DNA of 64,000 nt from Tupaia tana (GCA_026018925.1 JAKSZU010000008.1:60000027-60064026); one strand, 5' to 3'; shown: positions 20,751-32,084, counted from the stretch's first letter. Translations and numbers: made by a program. The notes: generated by a model not told the origin, from the letters alone.

Positions 20751-22095
20751 GCAATGGATTCTTCAAAAGATGTGGAAGAAAAAATGGTTGAGAAAGTCTG
20801 GAATCCTTTGACAAGCTATGATTTCCAGTCAGAGGATATTTCCTCTGAAAAGAGTTCCATCAGAAAAGAAAGCATACAAGTCAAAAATTTTTGGCATTTG
20901 TATTTCAGTGACTTTTGAATATGCTTGACCCCGGTCAGTCTTTAGGAATCAAAACAAATTGCATCACGGGGTTTTTTCCTGTACCTCCAGTTTCTCAGTT
21001 ACCTTCCCATACCTCCAGTTTATCAATTTTCTTCTTGACTGCTTAACCAAAGCGATTCAAAGATGAATGAAATATAAAGATTTTTTCAGTGGTCTTGGTG
21101 AATATACATGGGCTTCTTCACTTTTTCGTGTCTTCATTTCTCTTTGTCTTATTAATTGCCTTGCACAAAGCAACAGAGCTATCTTAAAAGCACTTTGAAA
21201 TCCCTGGATGAAAACAGCCAAAGCTATGGAAAATATCAGCATTATTATATCAGTTAATAGGCAATTGAAGCTATGAAAGGAATAGCCAGAGACACAAATG
21301 AATGGCCAAGAGCTAAAACAATTATTTAAAGGAGAAATAATGGGTAATAGTAACCAGGGTTCTGAGAGCAGGAATAAAATACATCAGGAAGAGATAGATC
21401 TTAAAGCACGTGGTACCCTTACACTTAATTAGAGGACTGTGAAAACGGGCACTACCAGACAATATCAGATAGCTTTGGTAAACTTCTTACATGAATTAGG
21501 TAAAATATTAAGAACAATAGTGTTTGGTTTGATCTGTATTGTACAAAAGGATATGAATCATTGCCTGATAAGTACATTGTTGATAAACTTCTCAGAATCC
21601 AAGCTACTCATGTTAAAACGAAAAGAGCAAATAGAACATAAAAATCCTGAGAAACAAGAAATCATACAGTTAACAATTGGCGGCTATGCCCTAACCTTCA
21701 ACTCAGAAAGTATGATGAACTAATGTGGTTGATCTGTTAGTTGAAACAAATGTTCAGAAATGTTGGAACGGAAGCATTCGAGACATGAGGGAGTAAATTG
21801 GTGCTCTGGCCAGCCAGAAAGTCCACTGATATTAAAGGATGGCAATTCATTTAAAAACACAAGAATGAATAAATGACTTTTGCTATAGAAGCGAGAGAGG
21901 TGGCATAATATAAACATTAACTATTATAAATATTCTCTCACCCCACCCCAGAAAGAACTCTATAGATGTTTATATGGAGTTAAATTACAAAATGCTTTCA
22001 AATCTCCAAAGAATAGAACATTTCAGATACAAAATTTGGATTCAGACCCTTGCAGAAATACAGTTCTGTAGGATCATGTTTTTTATTTAGGCAAA
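20751..22095. other. unique AT-rich sequence, no young SINEs
   Basis: 1.3 kb. Frames at 20727-20918 and 21439-21723 (94 codons) have mixed composition but no recognisable domain, and no splice or promoter context could be shown. I treat them as chance or as relics of an unrecognised repeat. Confidence 0.45.
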
Positions 22096-22111
22096 CTATT
22101 TAAAATCTTTT

Positions 22112-22380
22112 TTTTTTTTTTTTTTTTGGACAGATGTTTGCTATAGGGCGCGTGCGTTCACCAGACAGAGAGAGAGAGACATAGAGACAGAAAGTGAGAA
22201 ATCACCCCCCAGGGGCATGGTTACACCACAATCCCTTCTCCTCTATTCTCCTCTCAGGATCTTGGGCACACACGCACACGCGCCCGGTGTGAGTTTTAAG
22301 CCACCGGGTCCGGGACGCGAACCGTGGTCGACTACGTGGGAGTCCAGCGACATAGCCATTACGCTAACTTCTGGTTCCCT
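22112..22380 (-). mobile_element. SINE-L(a), young copy
   Basis: Reverse-strand, CpG-rich ('atagggcgcgtgcgttcacc', 'acacgcgcccggtgtgag', 'gggacgcgaaccgtggtcga'). A perfect 16-bp TSD ctatttaaaatctttt is at 22096-22111 and 22381-22396. Confidence 0.97.
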
Positions 22381-22396
22381 CTATTTAAAATCTTTT

Positions 22397-23260
22397 GAAG
22401 ACAAGGATAATGATTTCTTCAATAATGTACATGAGTTTAAATTTAAAGTGGTAATGTAGGAATTTATTTACCAAACCACTGGGTTCTAAAAGAAGAGAAA
22501 GACTAAGGGTAAATAAAAGCTCATCACACATTCAGATTACTTTTGTGACGTTTTTCATGAGATAAGGGTTAGACAACTGCTAGAATTCATTGGGAAACAT
22601 AACTGTCTCGGAATGGAAAAAATGTCTTTTTGGTTTATCCCGTTACTAACAAAGAGTTTGGAAAAGAAAGATAAACTCTTTGCAAAACTCTTTAAGTTCT
22701 TCATATTAACTTACTTTATGAATAATCAGCCAATCTTTGAAAACTTCCTTGAAAGAGAAACTAGAAACTGGTAATTAACTACCTTTGTTGATTAAAGTTA
22801 GAAGTCATCTGGAGCTTAAAAGGCTATGGCTATACTCTTTCAGTATATTTTTTATGTTTTTTTCTTAGTCGTTGGATTCCAAGTAATGTCTAACCTGCCT
22901 ATAAGTACAGTTTCCACAGGGACGAACACTAATGAAACTCCAGCCAAACTCTGCCTAAACAACATTTCCCTTTTAAGTATTAGAGTTTACAGTCTTGTGA
23001 TGCAAGTCCACAATAGGTAGCACTTTCTCTTTCTGTAATAAAAATGCTGCAGACAATAGTATATAATTCTGATAGTGATGACTGACTTCCCATCAGTGAA
23101 TTCACCCAATGAATTAAAGACATTAAAGATAAAGTCTTTTATGTATGTTAGAAAATGATTGACAACAAGGACAGTAGGTCTAAGTATATACCCATACACA
23201 TACACATATACATATATGTGTAAGTATGTCTAAACAAATAGATATACATACATGCTAGCA
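22397..23260. other. unique AT-rich sequence
   Basis: No recognised feature. A short TA/CA-rich stretch lies near 23185-23245. Confidence 0.5.
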
Positions 23261-23267
23261 TATTCTT

Positions 23268-23540
23268 TTTTTTTTTTTTAAGAGGTTTTTACCTTAAGGT
23301 GCATGTGCTTGCCAGAGAGAGAGATGGAGACAGTGAGAGGGAAAGTAAGACATCCCTCCCACCCCCAGGAGATGTCCATGCCACAATCCCCTCTCCATTC
23401 TCCTCCCATGATCTTGGGTACACATGCACATGTGCCTGGCATGATTTATAATCACCAGATCTGGGACTCAAACCACAGTGTGTTGTGTGGGAGTCCTGCA
23501 ACATAACCTGCAACATAACCATTGCACCATCTGCTGGCCT
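23268..23540 (-). mobile_element. SINE-L(a) copy
   Basis: 'agaggtttttaccttaaggtgcatgtg', GA block, 'cacccccaggagatgtcc', 'gatctgggactcaaaccacag', end 'ctgctggcc'. It carries a short internal duplication of 'caacataacc'. Confidence 0.92.
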
Positions 23541-24639
23541 CTGCGTATTCTTTCTTTAGTAACTATAGCTAAGTTAATAGTAAAAATGGAACTTCTGGTT
23601 TTACCATGCCCCCTAGCTCCACTTTAAAGTATTATTTTAGCTTTAAATTAGATGGTTATTGTGTTTCTCCTTAAATCATTAGTAGATCTTAATAAACCCT
23701 AATACTACATAAGATTTTAGATCAAATAGAATAGAATAGAAAGCATGATACTGCAGATAGAAAATAAGTGATAATAAAGAGCATAAAGTAGTGTTTTAAA
23801 TATGTCCTAGTGGTCTAAAGATGCCAGTCCACCCTTATTCCAGCAATTGGGCAGGGCACTGAATAAAGGTTTCTGGGTCTGGCAGGGAGAGAAGGGGCAC
23901 ATTATGCTTTGAATTGCCCAAATTCGAAAGCAGAAAAGTGCTTCAAATATCAAAAGCATTCAGTTTGGTAATATGGTAAATATCTGTAATTCTGACCAAA
24001 CAAAAAAATTTTAGTCCAAATTTTATAAACCCCTGTATGTGTTGCCTAATAAATAAACTTTGAAAACTCAATTGCACACATTAAGAGGATTGCCTGTTGA
24101 CAACCCAGATAAAAAATAAAAATTGTGGAAAAATATGAGGAACAGAAATAGAAGGACATAATTTATATTTAATAACAGTCTATTGGTTTGTGTGGAAGTG
24201 GAATTATTTTTGTTTTGTTCTTTGAGTGGGCCTACTCTGAATAGACTAACATATTCATTTGGCTTTTAACATTTTTGTGAATACATGCTTGCATAAGTTG
24301 CTTATCCTAAGGGCTCATATACCTTTCTTATATGTGTTCAGAGGGAATATAACATTCTTGATAGAAAAGAAAATCTATAGTTCACCTGTCCCAAATAAGG
24401 AATTATGTTTTCAATTGTTGGACCACAGACCTCTGGAATACTTCCACTCCGAGTGGTCTGTTGGCAGTACAGTTCAGTAGATTCTTCGGGAAGGTGCCAA
24501 GACCAGCTTCACTTTTCCCCCTCTTCTCTTTTAATCCCTGTAGGGCTCTATGATTTTTTTTTTCATGGCTGGACTAAAGTTATGTCAACGGGAGACTTGC
24601 ACCATAAAGACTGAAATGTTAAAGAAAGCTGCAAGGAAC
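23541..24639. other. unique AT-rich sequence
   Basis: No gene or named repeat recognised. Frames at 24259-24614 overlap in different phases. Confidence 0.5.
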
Positions 24640-25505
24640 AGCTTTGAGGCAAGGTTTCAAGCTTTGTCATCACGCTTGAAGAATTTTCTGTTTAATGTAC
24701 TGTAATGCAGTATTCAATGGGGACACGTTTAATTGAGTTTTACACAACCCAGTTGGGAGTAGCGCTGCAAGGTAGGTGATGTCTAGGTTTTTAATCTTCC
24801 ACTCCGGAGAGGCTTGTTGACGGAGAGGTTCTTTCTCTTTGTAAGAAAAAAAAAGGAAGCATGAGAAATGATACATCCGTGGATAAAACCAATTGGCAAC
24901 CCCCAAAGGAATGAGGGCGATAAGGCGAATCCAGCACTTGTAAGAAATAAAAGAATCCAACTGTTCATTTAAATGAGAAACAACACGCAGGATGGAGGAG
25001 GCAGGGAGGCTGGGCTCGGGAATGGGGAGGAACCCAGACTGACAAATAGACCCGCTGATGCAGGAGGAAGGAATCCCAGCAAACAATCTGGGCTTGTTAG
25101 GGGGATTATCAAGGAGATATGTACTAGTGTGTATTTTTAAGGAAAGTAAGCGAGAAAAGGGGGCACTTTTACATCAGAACAATGAATGAGTGGCAGGAGT
25201 GTGAGGGGAGGGAGCGGCCGTTACACAAACAGCACTTAAAATAAATCACCATTTCTAAAGTCCTAACCTAACCCCGGTATCAACCTGGGTAAAAATAGCC
25301 CCGGACTGTGTCACAAAGACAAAATAATACCTTATATATCAGCCCCAAGGTATTAAACTTTCTTAGCTCTGGCAGTCCTTTTTTCTCCTTCTTGAACAGA
25401 CTAAGCTGGCAAAAGCACGAAGCAGCCGCATCATCCAAAGATTGCGTTTCTGTTTTGTCTCCATGACACTAGCATAATATGTAACTCCAAAGTTGGGCCA
25501 ACCAG
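24640..25505. promoter_or_regulatory. candidate conserved noncoding segment C
   Basis: SINE-free sequence with higher GC and scattered CpGs not explained by a SINE ('actccggagaggcttgttgacgg', 'agggcgataaggcgaatcc', 'gggagcggccgttacac', 'gcacgaagcagccgcatcat'). Two overlapping antisense frames (24670-25086 and 24783-24968) lack domains. Best guess is a conserved regulatory element. Confidence 0.4.
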
Positions 25506-25974
25506 AACCCTTTCAAAAAAAATTTTTTTTTTTTTTAAATATTAGCTATCTACTTTCTGGTCCCCAGCAGAGGAGGGCAGCTAGATAAAGGATTACTCAG
25601 TATACTCATATATTTTAAGCCTCCACTTAAAAAGGAATGCTGGTACTGTATCATTCCCCCCCCCCATGGAATATTTGGGGCGCTGTCCCTTTTGATGCTG
25701 TCCCTAAGAGTGATGGCTGGATTTGGGTGTGCCTGTGAGTCCGTGGAGGAGTGTGCATGATAACACGGGTTCTCCTGCATTCCTGCACTCCACCTGCAAT
25801 GAGAGACAGCACTCTGAGAATGTCCTGTTATCTTGCATCAGTGTTTGTGGCATGCAGATAACTAATGCATTGTTGCCTGTCAGGATGGTTGCTAATTTGG
25901 GGCTGCTGACGTGGCGCCTGGTAGCCTGCTCTTCAGTGTATTGTGAAAAGCACCACTTTTTTTCCCCTTCAATG
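25506..25974. other. unique sequence
   Basis: Frames at 25723-26088 (+) and 25704-25979 (-) overlap on opposite strands. The former reads into an L2 fragment, so neither is supported as a gene. Confidence 0.5.
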
Positions 25975-26085
25975 TTCATTTGCTTTATTCAACAAATATT
26001 CCCAATACTAAGACTGGGAATAAATTGTTCCTGTCCTCATGGAGTTTACAATTTAATAGGGGGTAAGATAAAAATCATAGATACT
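25975..26085 (-). mobile_element. L2 3'-end fragment
   Basis: 'tttattcaacaaatattccc', 'attgttcctgtcctcatggagtttacaatttaatagggg' follow an inverted L2 3' end. Confidence 0.85.
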
Positions 26086-26214
26086 TAGGACATTTAGAAA
26101 AAAAAAACAATGACTTGTGATTGGGTTGTAGATAGTAAGTATGCAAAAAAATAATATTCTTTTCATACATAGAATTGACCTAAGAGACCACTTGGGTCAT
26201 CTTACGTAGATCAC

Positions 26215-26345
26215 TTTATTATACATATTTATTCCGATATTTGTTAGGCACCTACTGTGTGCCAGGCATCATTCTAGGTGCTAGGTACAGAGCAGTGACT
26301 GAAACGTGAGCATTTCTGCCTTCATGGGGTTTGCAGTGTAGCATT
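26215..26345 (-). mobile_element. L2 3'-end fragment
   Basis: 'gatatttgttaggcacctac', 'tgtgtgccaggcatcattctaggtgctagg' and 'gccttcatggggtttgcagtgtag' match an inverted L2 3' end very well. Confidence 0.9.
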
Positions 26346-26379
26346 TTCTCACTTCATTCCCATTGCAGACTTATAATAT

Positions 26380-26600
26380 GGCAGTTACGATGACATAACC
26401 TAATGCTTGTGGAGCATCTTGCATATCACAAAGCACTTTTGCTCTTACTAGCTCATTAAATGCATGCATCAATCATGTGAGATAGGTATTAGCCCATTTT
26501 ACACGCAAGGAATCTGAGATACAGAGAGATTAAGTAAATTTGCCAAAGTTTCACAAGAAGTGAAAGTTAAATGTTTAGCTGTAATATAAGCCTCCAAATT
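26380..26600 (-). mobile_element. MIR element
   Basis: 'cacaaagcacttttgctctt', 'actagctcattaaatgcatg', 'gtgagataggtattagccca', 'ttttacacgcaaggaatctgagatacagagagattaagtaaatttgccaaag' follow an inverted MIR. Confidence 0.9.
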
Positions 26601-26689
26601 TAGTCCAGTATGATTTTTACTTTACTATGCTGTGCACGTGATTTTTATTTATTTATTTATATTTTTCAATAGTCTGGTGCAACTTTAGT

Positions 26690-26940
26690 TTGTTTTTTAA
26701 GGCTCTTGTCATTTGGGCAGGTGTGCTTGCTAGAGACAGAGGCAGTAAGAAGGAAAGTACGAAATCTCCCCCCAGGAGGGATCACCAGCCACAATCCCTT
26801 CTCTTCCATTCTCCTCCTAGGACTTTGGGCATGCACACACACTCATGGGGCATAATGTTTGAGCTACTGTGTCCAGAACAGAACCTCAGTCAACCATGAG
26901 GGAGTCCAGCACGTTAACCACCATGCCACCTGCTGGCCTC
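26690..26940 (-). mobile_element. SINE-L(a) copy
   Basis: 'ttttttaaggctcttgtcat', 'aatctccccccaggagggat', 'attctcctcctaggactttg', head complement ending 'cacctgctggcctc'. Confidence 0.9.
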
Positions 26941-27149
26941 ATCATTTAGATTTTTTGAAAGGCAAAGATAATGATCAGAAATTAGGGTCAATCTTTCTAA
27001 ATAAATACACCTACTTGAAGCTTCTGATTCCACTTTACTTGGGATGGGATTCCCATTGGAAATCAACCTGTATTTTGTTGAATTAAATAAAGAAAATTTG
27101 GCCTTGCACAAATATATAACTGGAAAATGGAGGGGTATATTTACAGCCA

Positions 27150-27378
27150 TTTTTTTGGGGGGGGATTTTTGTTATAAGGGAGGTGTGCATGCCACAGAAA
27201 CAGAGACAAAAAGCGAGGAATCACCCCCCTGGGAAAATGACCACACCGTAATATTGGGATTTGGGGCACAAATGCACATGCATCTGGCATAAGTTGTAGG
27301 CAACCAGGTCCAGGACTCGAACCATGGTCTACTACATGGGAGTCCAGCGACATAACCATTATACCATCTGCTGGTCCC
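27150..27378 (-). mobile_element. SINE-L(a) copy with internal deletion
   Basis: Reverse-strand copy missing most of the 'cttctcctccattctcctct' block ('accgtaatattgggatttgg' joins directly). Head complement is intact and ends 'atctgctggtcccc'. Confidence 0.9.
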
Positions 27379-27379
27379 C

Positions 27380-28239
27380 AACCTATTTAGATAATCATGA
27401 ATATTCCTTTATGATTGACAAAATAGACAAGGGATAGTTTCTTTAAGGTAGGTATATTCAGAAACCATATAAATGACTTTTTGTACTCCATCGTTTAAAA
27501 AGCCTTCAGCTTTTTACTCTGGTATTACACTTTGGTTATGTGACATATATTGATCCACCAAATGATAGAGATCTCCGAAAGGTTAGCACATTTTATTATA
27601 TCATATCAAACAATCATTGCTGCTACCACTGATTACATCATAAAAGTCTTTAAGTATTGGTATGCTGTCAAGTTTTCTAAAATTCTTATTTTCACTTGAA
27701 AGCTAGAATTTTATTATTGACATTAAACACTTTCAACTGTTTTCCTTGAAAAACAAAAGATCAGCACAGAGGGAGTTGGTGATACTTGTAGGCAGAGACC
27801 TTATCAGTCATGTGTTTTGGGACAGTCAAAAGGTGGAGGACAATGGTTCTGGAAACCACCCAGTCCTAATCCCAAGACAGTTGTCAGTGACTGGAACCTG
27901 CAGAACACAAAGCAAAAAAAAATGTACTAGGAATTATTAGGGTAATGAAGGACAAATACTTCTAATTAAAAATTGTTATAAATGTGCATGGTTATTATAT
28001 TGGCACAAAAATGATAATTGCTGAATTTTGTATTTATTTAAAGCACTTCTACCATGAAATTTAAGGTCTCTTTCTGAGACAGTCCCTAGATTTAATTAAA
28101 TCGTAATTTCAAAAATGAGTCTACAAAGTGATTACAGTCTCTGGCCAGGAATGGTTTAAAGATACATCTGTTTTTGTGAAGAATCAAGACAATCTGTAAA
28201 TGAGACAACAAAAGAGAGGTCCTCAGAATGCTAACAGAA
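27380..28239. other. unique AT-rich sequence
   Basis: Nothing recognised. A 64-codon frame at 27746-27940 is unsupported. Confidence 0.5.
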
Positions 28240-28490
28240 GGGTTTGTCTTGCTTCTGGCCTAGTGTTTATGCGAATGGACTGCTTAGAATTCAACCAGCC
28301 CTACATTCAAGTCTTGGCTCTGCCCCTTATTAGCTAAGAAGACTAAGGCATGATATCTAACTAACTTTTCCTCAATGTGATTTTAACAAAACATTGACTT
28401 TATAAGGTCATTTGGATATTAAATGACTATATGTAAAAGAATGACTCAATAGCAGTGGTTGGTACAATGCAAATGCTTAAAAAATTGTGA
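28240..28490 (+). mobile_element. MIR element
   Basis: 'tgcttagaattcaaccagcc', 'attcaagtcttggctctgcc', 'ccttattagctaagaagact', 'taactaacttttcctcaatgtg', 'tatatgtaaaagaatgactcaatagcagtgg' follow a sense MIR. Confidence 0.8.
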
Positions 28491-28898
28491 ACAAATGTCA
28501 CCTTCAGCCAGTTTCAGCATTTATATCACAGTGTAATATGGATGTACATCATAGATAAGTAATCATAATTATTCACAGTTCAGGAGATGCTAAGTTAATT
28601 TAATAGTTAATTAATACAGAGTTGGTATTATTGGTGTTGTTAGTCTTTGCATCCTTAGAGTGGTATTGAGTTTCAGCGACATAGCTCTGAAACACATGTG
28701 AGTTTTGAGGATGGGGGCAGCTGACTTTGTGGCAAGCCCCAGTTGAGACCAGTGCTATTTCACAAAACTGCCTATTTATTGTTCCATGTTCGCCTTAGAA
28801 AAAGAAGAAACAAACAAAACACCTCCTTTTCTAATATAATCAAGAGAGTACTTAAAGGGCCAAACAGCAGTCCCATGACTAATTAAAAGAAGGATGAA

Positions 28899-29119
28899 GG
28901 GGGCCAGAAGGTGATGTGGTGGTTAAGGATACTGGGCACTGGACTCCCACTTGGCTGAACATAGTTCGAATTCTAGAACTGGCGTCTTGTTTTCTCATTT
29001 ATCCTCTCTTTCTCTCTCAATCTCTCACTCACTCTCTGGTGATCACATGTGCCCTATAGCAAATTAACAAATAATAACAATAATAATAAAATTAAATAAA
29101 TAATTCTTAAAAAAATTTA
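28899..29119 (+). mobile_element. SINE-S variant copy
   Basis: Head with a small duplication (actgggcactggactcccac), pyrimidines, then the L-like 'gccctatagcaaatt' followed by the S-type 'aaataaataattctt' tail. This is the same intermediate structure as 368-557. Likely TSD aaagaaggatgaagg / aaagaaagaatggaagg. Confidence 0.9.
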
Positions 29120-29232
29120 AAGAAAGAATGGAAGGTCAGCTGGTAGCATGGTGATTAAAGCAGCTCAATCCATATGGCTGACTGTGAGTTTTGAGTCTTG
29201 AACCCTGCAGCTTGAAAAACACACTAGGTGCA

Positions 29233-29374
29233 GGGCTAGCAGGTGGCGTGGTAGTTAGGGTGCTGAACTGTGGTTTGGTTCCTGGACCTGGCAGTTCGAT
29301 CTCTTACTTTACCTTTCTCTCTCTCTGTCTCACTCTGGTCAAATTAAAAATAATAATGATGATACATAACTCTT

Positions 29375-29376
<2 letters not shown>
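29233..29376 (+). mobile_element. SINE-S copy nested in SINE-L
   Basis: 'gggctagcaggtggcgtggtagttagggtgctg', shortened head, 'ttctctctctctgtctcactctggtcaaattaaa' and an A/T tail. It sits between the two halves of a SINE-L(b). Confidence 0.88.

Positions 29377-29411
<35 letters not shown>
29377..29411. repeat. (CA)n microsatellite
   Basis: About 17 CA units at the junction where the nested SINE-S meets the second half of the SINE-L. Probably grew from the 'cacgcacac' segment of the host SINE. Confidence 0.95.
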
Positions 29412-29412
<1 letters not shown>

Positions 29413-29757
29413 CATGTGCATACCCAACAACCGAAAAGGAAAAATGAAGGAAAAAGGATTGTGGCATGACCATCCTCCATGGGGAGTACTTTCTTTCTTT
29501 CTCTCTCTGTCTCTCCAGAGATTACATATACCCTCTGGCCGATGGACCAGTTAAAAAAAGAAGGAGGATAGAAAAGATTATCACATTTTTGTCTCACTTT
29601 AACATGCCTCCTCAAAGAACAGCTCCCTACCAAAATAATTTTATGTGAGCATTTCAAAAAGCAATCCCTGAAAGATTCTAATAGATGTTAAGTTTTCTCC
29701 CTCTTTTCCATGTTCCACATTCCAAACTCCCAAGGTCATACTTTGAAAATCACTTTA

Positions 29758-29993
29758 GGGTCCAGCAGATAGTGTAGTGGTTAAGGCTCTAAACTTCCAT
29801 ATGGCCAAACATGGTTCAAGTCCCAGACCTGGCAGCTTGAAACTCATGCCTAGCACATGTGCATGTATGCCCCAAATCCCGAGAGAATGAAGGAGAAAGG
29901 ATTGTGGCATGGCCATTACTTCTGGGGGTGATTTATCAATTTCCCCCATCTCTCTGCCAAGCGCATGTGCCCAATAGTATAAAAAAAAAAAAA
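29758..29993 (+). mobile_element. SINE-L(a) copy
   Basis: 'gtccagcagatagtgtagtgg' head, GGTTCAAGTCC B box, 'gagagaatgaaggagaaagg', 'gggggtgatttatcaatttc', 'gcgcatgtgcccaatagt' and poly-A. Confidence 0.93.
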
Positions 29994-30176
29994 ATTAGAT
30001 ACTGTATGTCAGTGAAACTGTGGAACTGGATGTCATCATACAGACAAACCATTTTGAAAGTATGGTCTGAGAGGGTCCCAGTATACTTTTCTGGAAACCA
30101 TGGAGTCAAAATTATTTTCATAATATTACTGAGAAGTTGTTTGCCTTTTAAAAAATTATCTTGCTATTTGCATTGA

Positions 30177-31490
30177 TAATACAAAAGTAATGATGGATAT
30201 GGCTTCCAGAATGTTAGCATGAATCAAGGCATTGGCATCAGGCTGTACTAGAAGTCATTGTATTTTTTGCCACTAGACACTTAATGTTGAAACAGGCAAA
30301 CACAATGAAAGTATTAGTTAAGAATGTTCTTGATGAAGCAGTAAAATTTAATGCTCTTATTAAATCTAAACTCTTGAGTACATGTCTTTTCAATATTCTC
30401 TGTGAAAAAAATGGAAAAGCATAAAGCACTTTTGTTTCATATTGAGGTATCATGGTTGTCTCTGGAAAAAAGCATTTGTATGATTGCTGGAGTTAAAGTT
30501 GTAATTAATCACTTTTTACTTGAAACACTATTTTTACCTTAAAGAATGTTCAACAGACAAAGTACATTATTTAAGTTTGGATATTTGGCAGATATTTTCT
30601 CAGAAATGAATTTGGTGAATGCATTGCTTCAAGAAAAACAACTAACAGTATGAATGGTCAATGATCAAGTGAAGCTTTCGAGCCACAATTAGGATTTTGG
30701 AAATTCAGTGTCTGCACTGTGAGCCTAAGAGCTTTTCAACATCTGAAAATTTATCTGAAGAAATTGATGGTGATAACCACGAATGCAGTTTTTTGGTGGT
30801 AATTGCGGAAATGTGCCAACATTCAGAAGCTCTCATCAGTTTGGGAACCAATGTTGATCAGATGGTCAAGTGATGCTACAATATTGTTCATAGATATAAA
30901 GATCTATTCAGAGTATAATAGAGGTAAATAGATTAAAAGTATGAGAGCATGAAAAGTTCTTAATAAACTGTCAGATTCTACATGGTAGTCACCTTTAAAA
31001 AGTTAGCATAATGGCTATGTCGCTGGACTCCCATGTAGTCGACCGCGGTTTGAGTCCCGGACCCATGGCTTAAACTCACGCCGGGCGCGTGTGCGTGCGT
31101 GCCCAAGATCCCGAGAGGAGAATGGAGGAGAAGGGATTGCGGTGTGGCCATCCCCCCTGGGGGGTGATTTTTCACTTTCTGTCTCTCTTTCTCTCTCTGT
31201 CTGTCTGGCGAGTGCACGCGCTCTATAGCAAAAACCTCTCAAAAAAAAAAAAGGTATTGCTTGTTGAATTTTGGTGTGATATCAAATTATCTGAAGGAAA
31301 ATAAAACTATTCAAAAGCTATTAAAACACTCCTCTCTCATCCAACCACATTTCTATGTAATACAGATTTTCTACGTATATTTCTATGAAAACAACTTAGA
31401 ATAGACTAAATGCGTCAGAAATGAGTCCAACTTTCTTCTATTAAAATTAGACGTTAAGGAGATGTGCAAAAATGTAATACAAGTATAGTG
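30177..31490 (+). pseudogene. degenerate hAT (Charlie/ZBED-like) transposase
   Basis: A broken transposase of the hAT superfamily, the class that also gave rise to the domesticated ZBED5, SCAND3 and FAM200 genes. Readable pieces in one order: NVLDEAVKF near 30325, then KALLFHIEVSWLSLEK at 30423-30470 (family signature about KALLxHTEVRWLSRGK), FGYLADIF near 30576-30599, VEFWCDI at 31263-31283 and KTLLSHPTTFLC near 31324-31359, the C-terminal hAT dimerisation region. Stops and frameshifts separate the pieces, and a SINE-L (31001-31250) sits just upstream of VEFWC. The N-terminal BED zinc finger and first catalytic residue are absent. It cannot encode an active enzyme. The antisense frame at 30238-30453 is a shadow of it. 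Confidence 0.8.
31001..31250 (+). mobile_element. SINE-L(a), young, 5'-truncated, inside Charlie
   Basis: Lacks the first about 10 nt of the head (starts 'gttagcataatggc') but is otherwise close to consensus and CpG-rich. It interrupts the transposase relic between 'cacctttaaaaa' and 'aggtattgcttgttgaa'. No clear TSD beyond A-rich sequence. Confidence 0.94.
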
Positions 31491-31619
31491 CCACTTCCCA
31501 CTGTTTTTGGTTTGGAAAAATACGATTATTCATTAAAAAAATGTTTCATACATGTTGAAATGTCACATGTTTATGGTTGCTGTTTTAAATGCATAAAAAG
31601 ATACATTATAATTTTTTCA

Positions 31620-31780
31620 AGGAATTATTTAATCATATTTATTATTATTATTTTTAGCTTGCTATACATGCACTCACCAGAGAGAGAAAGTGAGAAAGCA
31701 AACTGCCAGGTCCAGAACTCAAACCACAGTCAGCCCTGTGAGAGTCCAGCACCTTAATCACCATACCAGCTGCTGGCCCC
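31620..31780 (-). mobile_element. SINE-S copy inside Charlie
   Basis: 'tttattattattatttttag', GA block, 'caaactgccaggtccag', head complement ending 'gctgctggcccc'. TSD about acattataatttttt (31603 on) / acattataaatttct (31781 on). Confidence 0.9.
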
Positions 31781-31877
31781 ACATTATAAATTTCTAAACT
31801 TTAATGTCTATTGTGAAACAGATCAGTAGATATAACCCATATAAACCAAAGCTCTTTGAAGTCCTCAATTTTTTTTT

Positions 31878-32084
31878 AAGTTTATTTATTACGTTAGAGA
31901 GAGAGAGAGAGCGGAGAATCAGAAGCCCCCAACTGAGTTCCCATGGCAAGATCTACCCCCAGTCTTGGCCAGCAGAGATCATAGGCATGTGCACAGGAGG
32001 GCCTCCGAAAGCCTGGGACCTTTTCACGTGGGACCAGTATTGCAGAGAACTTTGTTAACACTGCATCTCCATCTGGCCCAGGGA
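31878..32084 (-). mobile_element. SINE-C copy inside Charlie
   Basis: 'agtttatttattacgttaga', (GA)n, 'ccccagtcttggccagcag', 'cctgggaccttttcacgtg', head complement 'aacactgcatctccatctgg'. TSD gtcctcaattttttt (31861 on) / gtccttgattttttt (32085-32099). This is the clearest SINE-C in the window. Confidence 0.85.

Larger units (their letters stand above)
29133..29540 (+). mobile_element. SINE-L(b) copy split by a SINE-S and (CA)n
   Basis: Head at 29133-29232 ('ggtcagctggtagcatggtg', 'agcagctcaatccatatggc') and body at 29412-29540 ('agcatgtgcatacccaac', 'ggattgtggcatgaccatcc', 'ggggagtactttctttc', 'accctctggcc') are separated by the SINE-S at 29233-29376 and a CA repeat. Confidence 0.85.

Noticed and set aside
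20727-21723. Frames with protein-like composition (63 and 94 codons)
   Set aside because: Looked briefly like exon or pseudogene remnants, but no family was recognised and splice sites or a processed-pseudogene tail could not be shown.
24670-25086. 138-codon antisense frame
   Set aside because: Overlapped by another frame on the same strand, no domain. The sequence is better explained as conserved noncoding DNA.
25723-26088. 121-codon plus-strand frame
   Set aside because: Its 3' third is an inverted L2 fragment and another frame overlaps it on the opposite strand.
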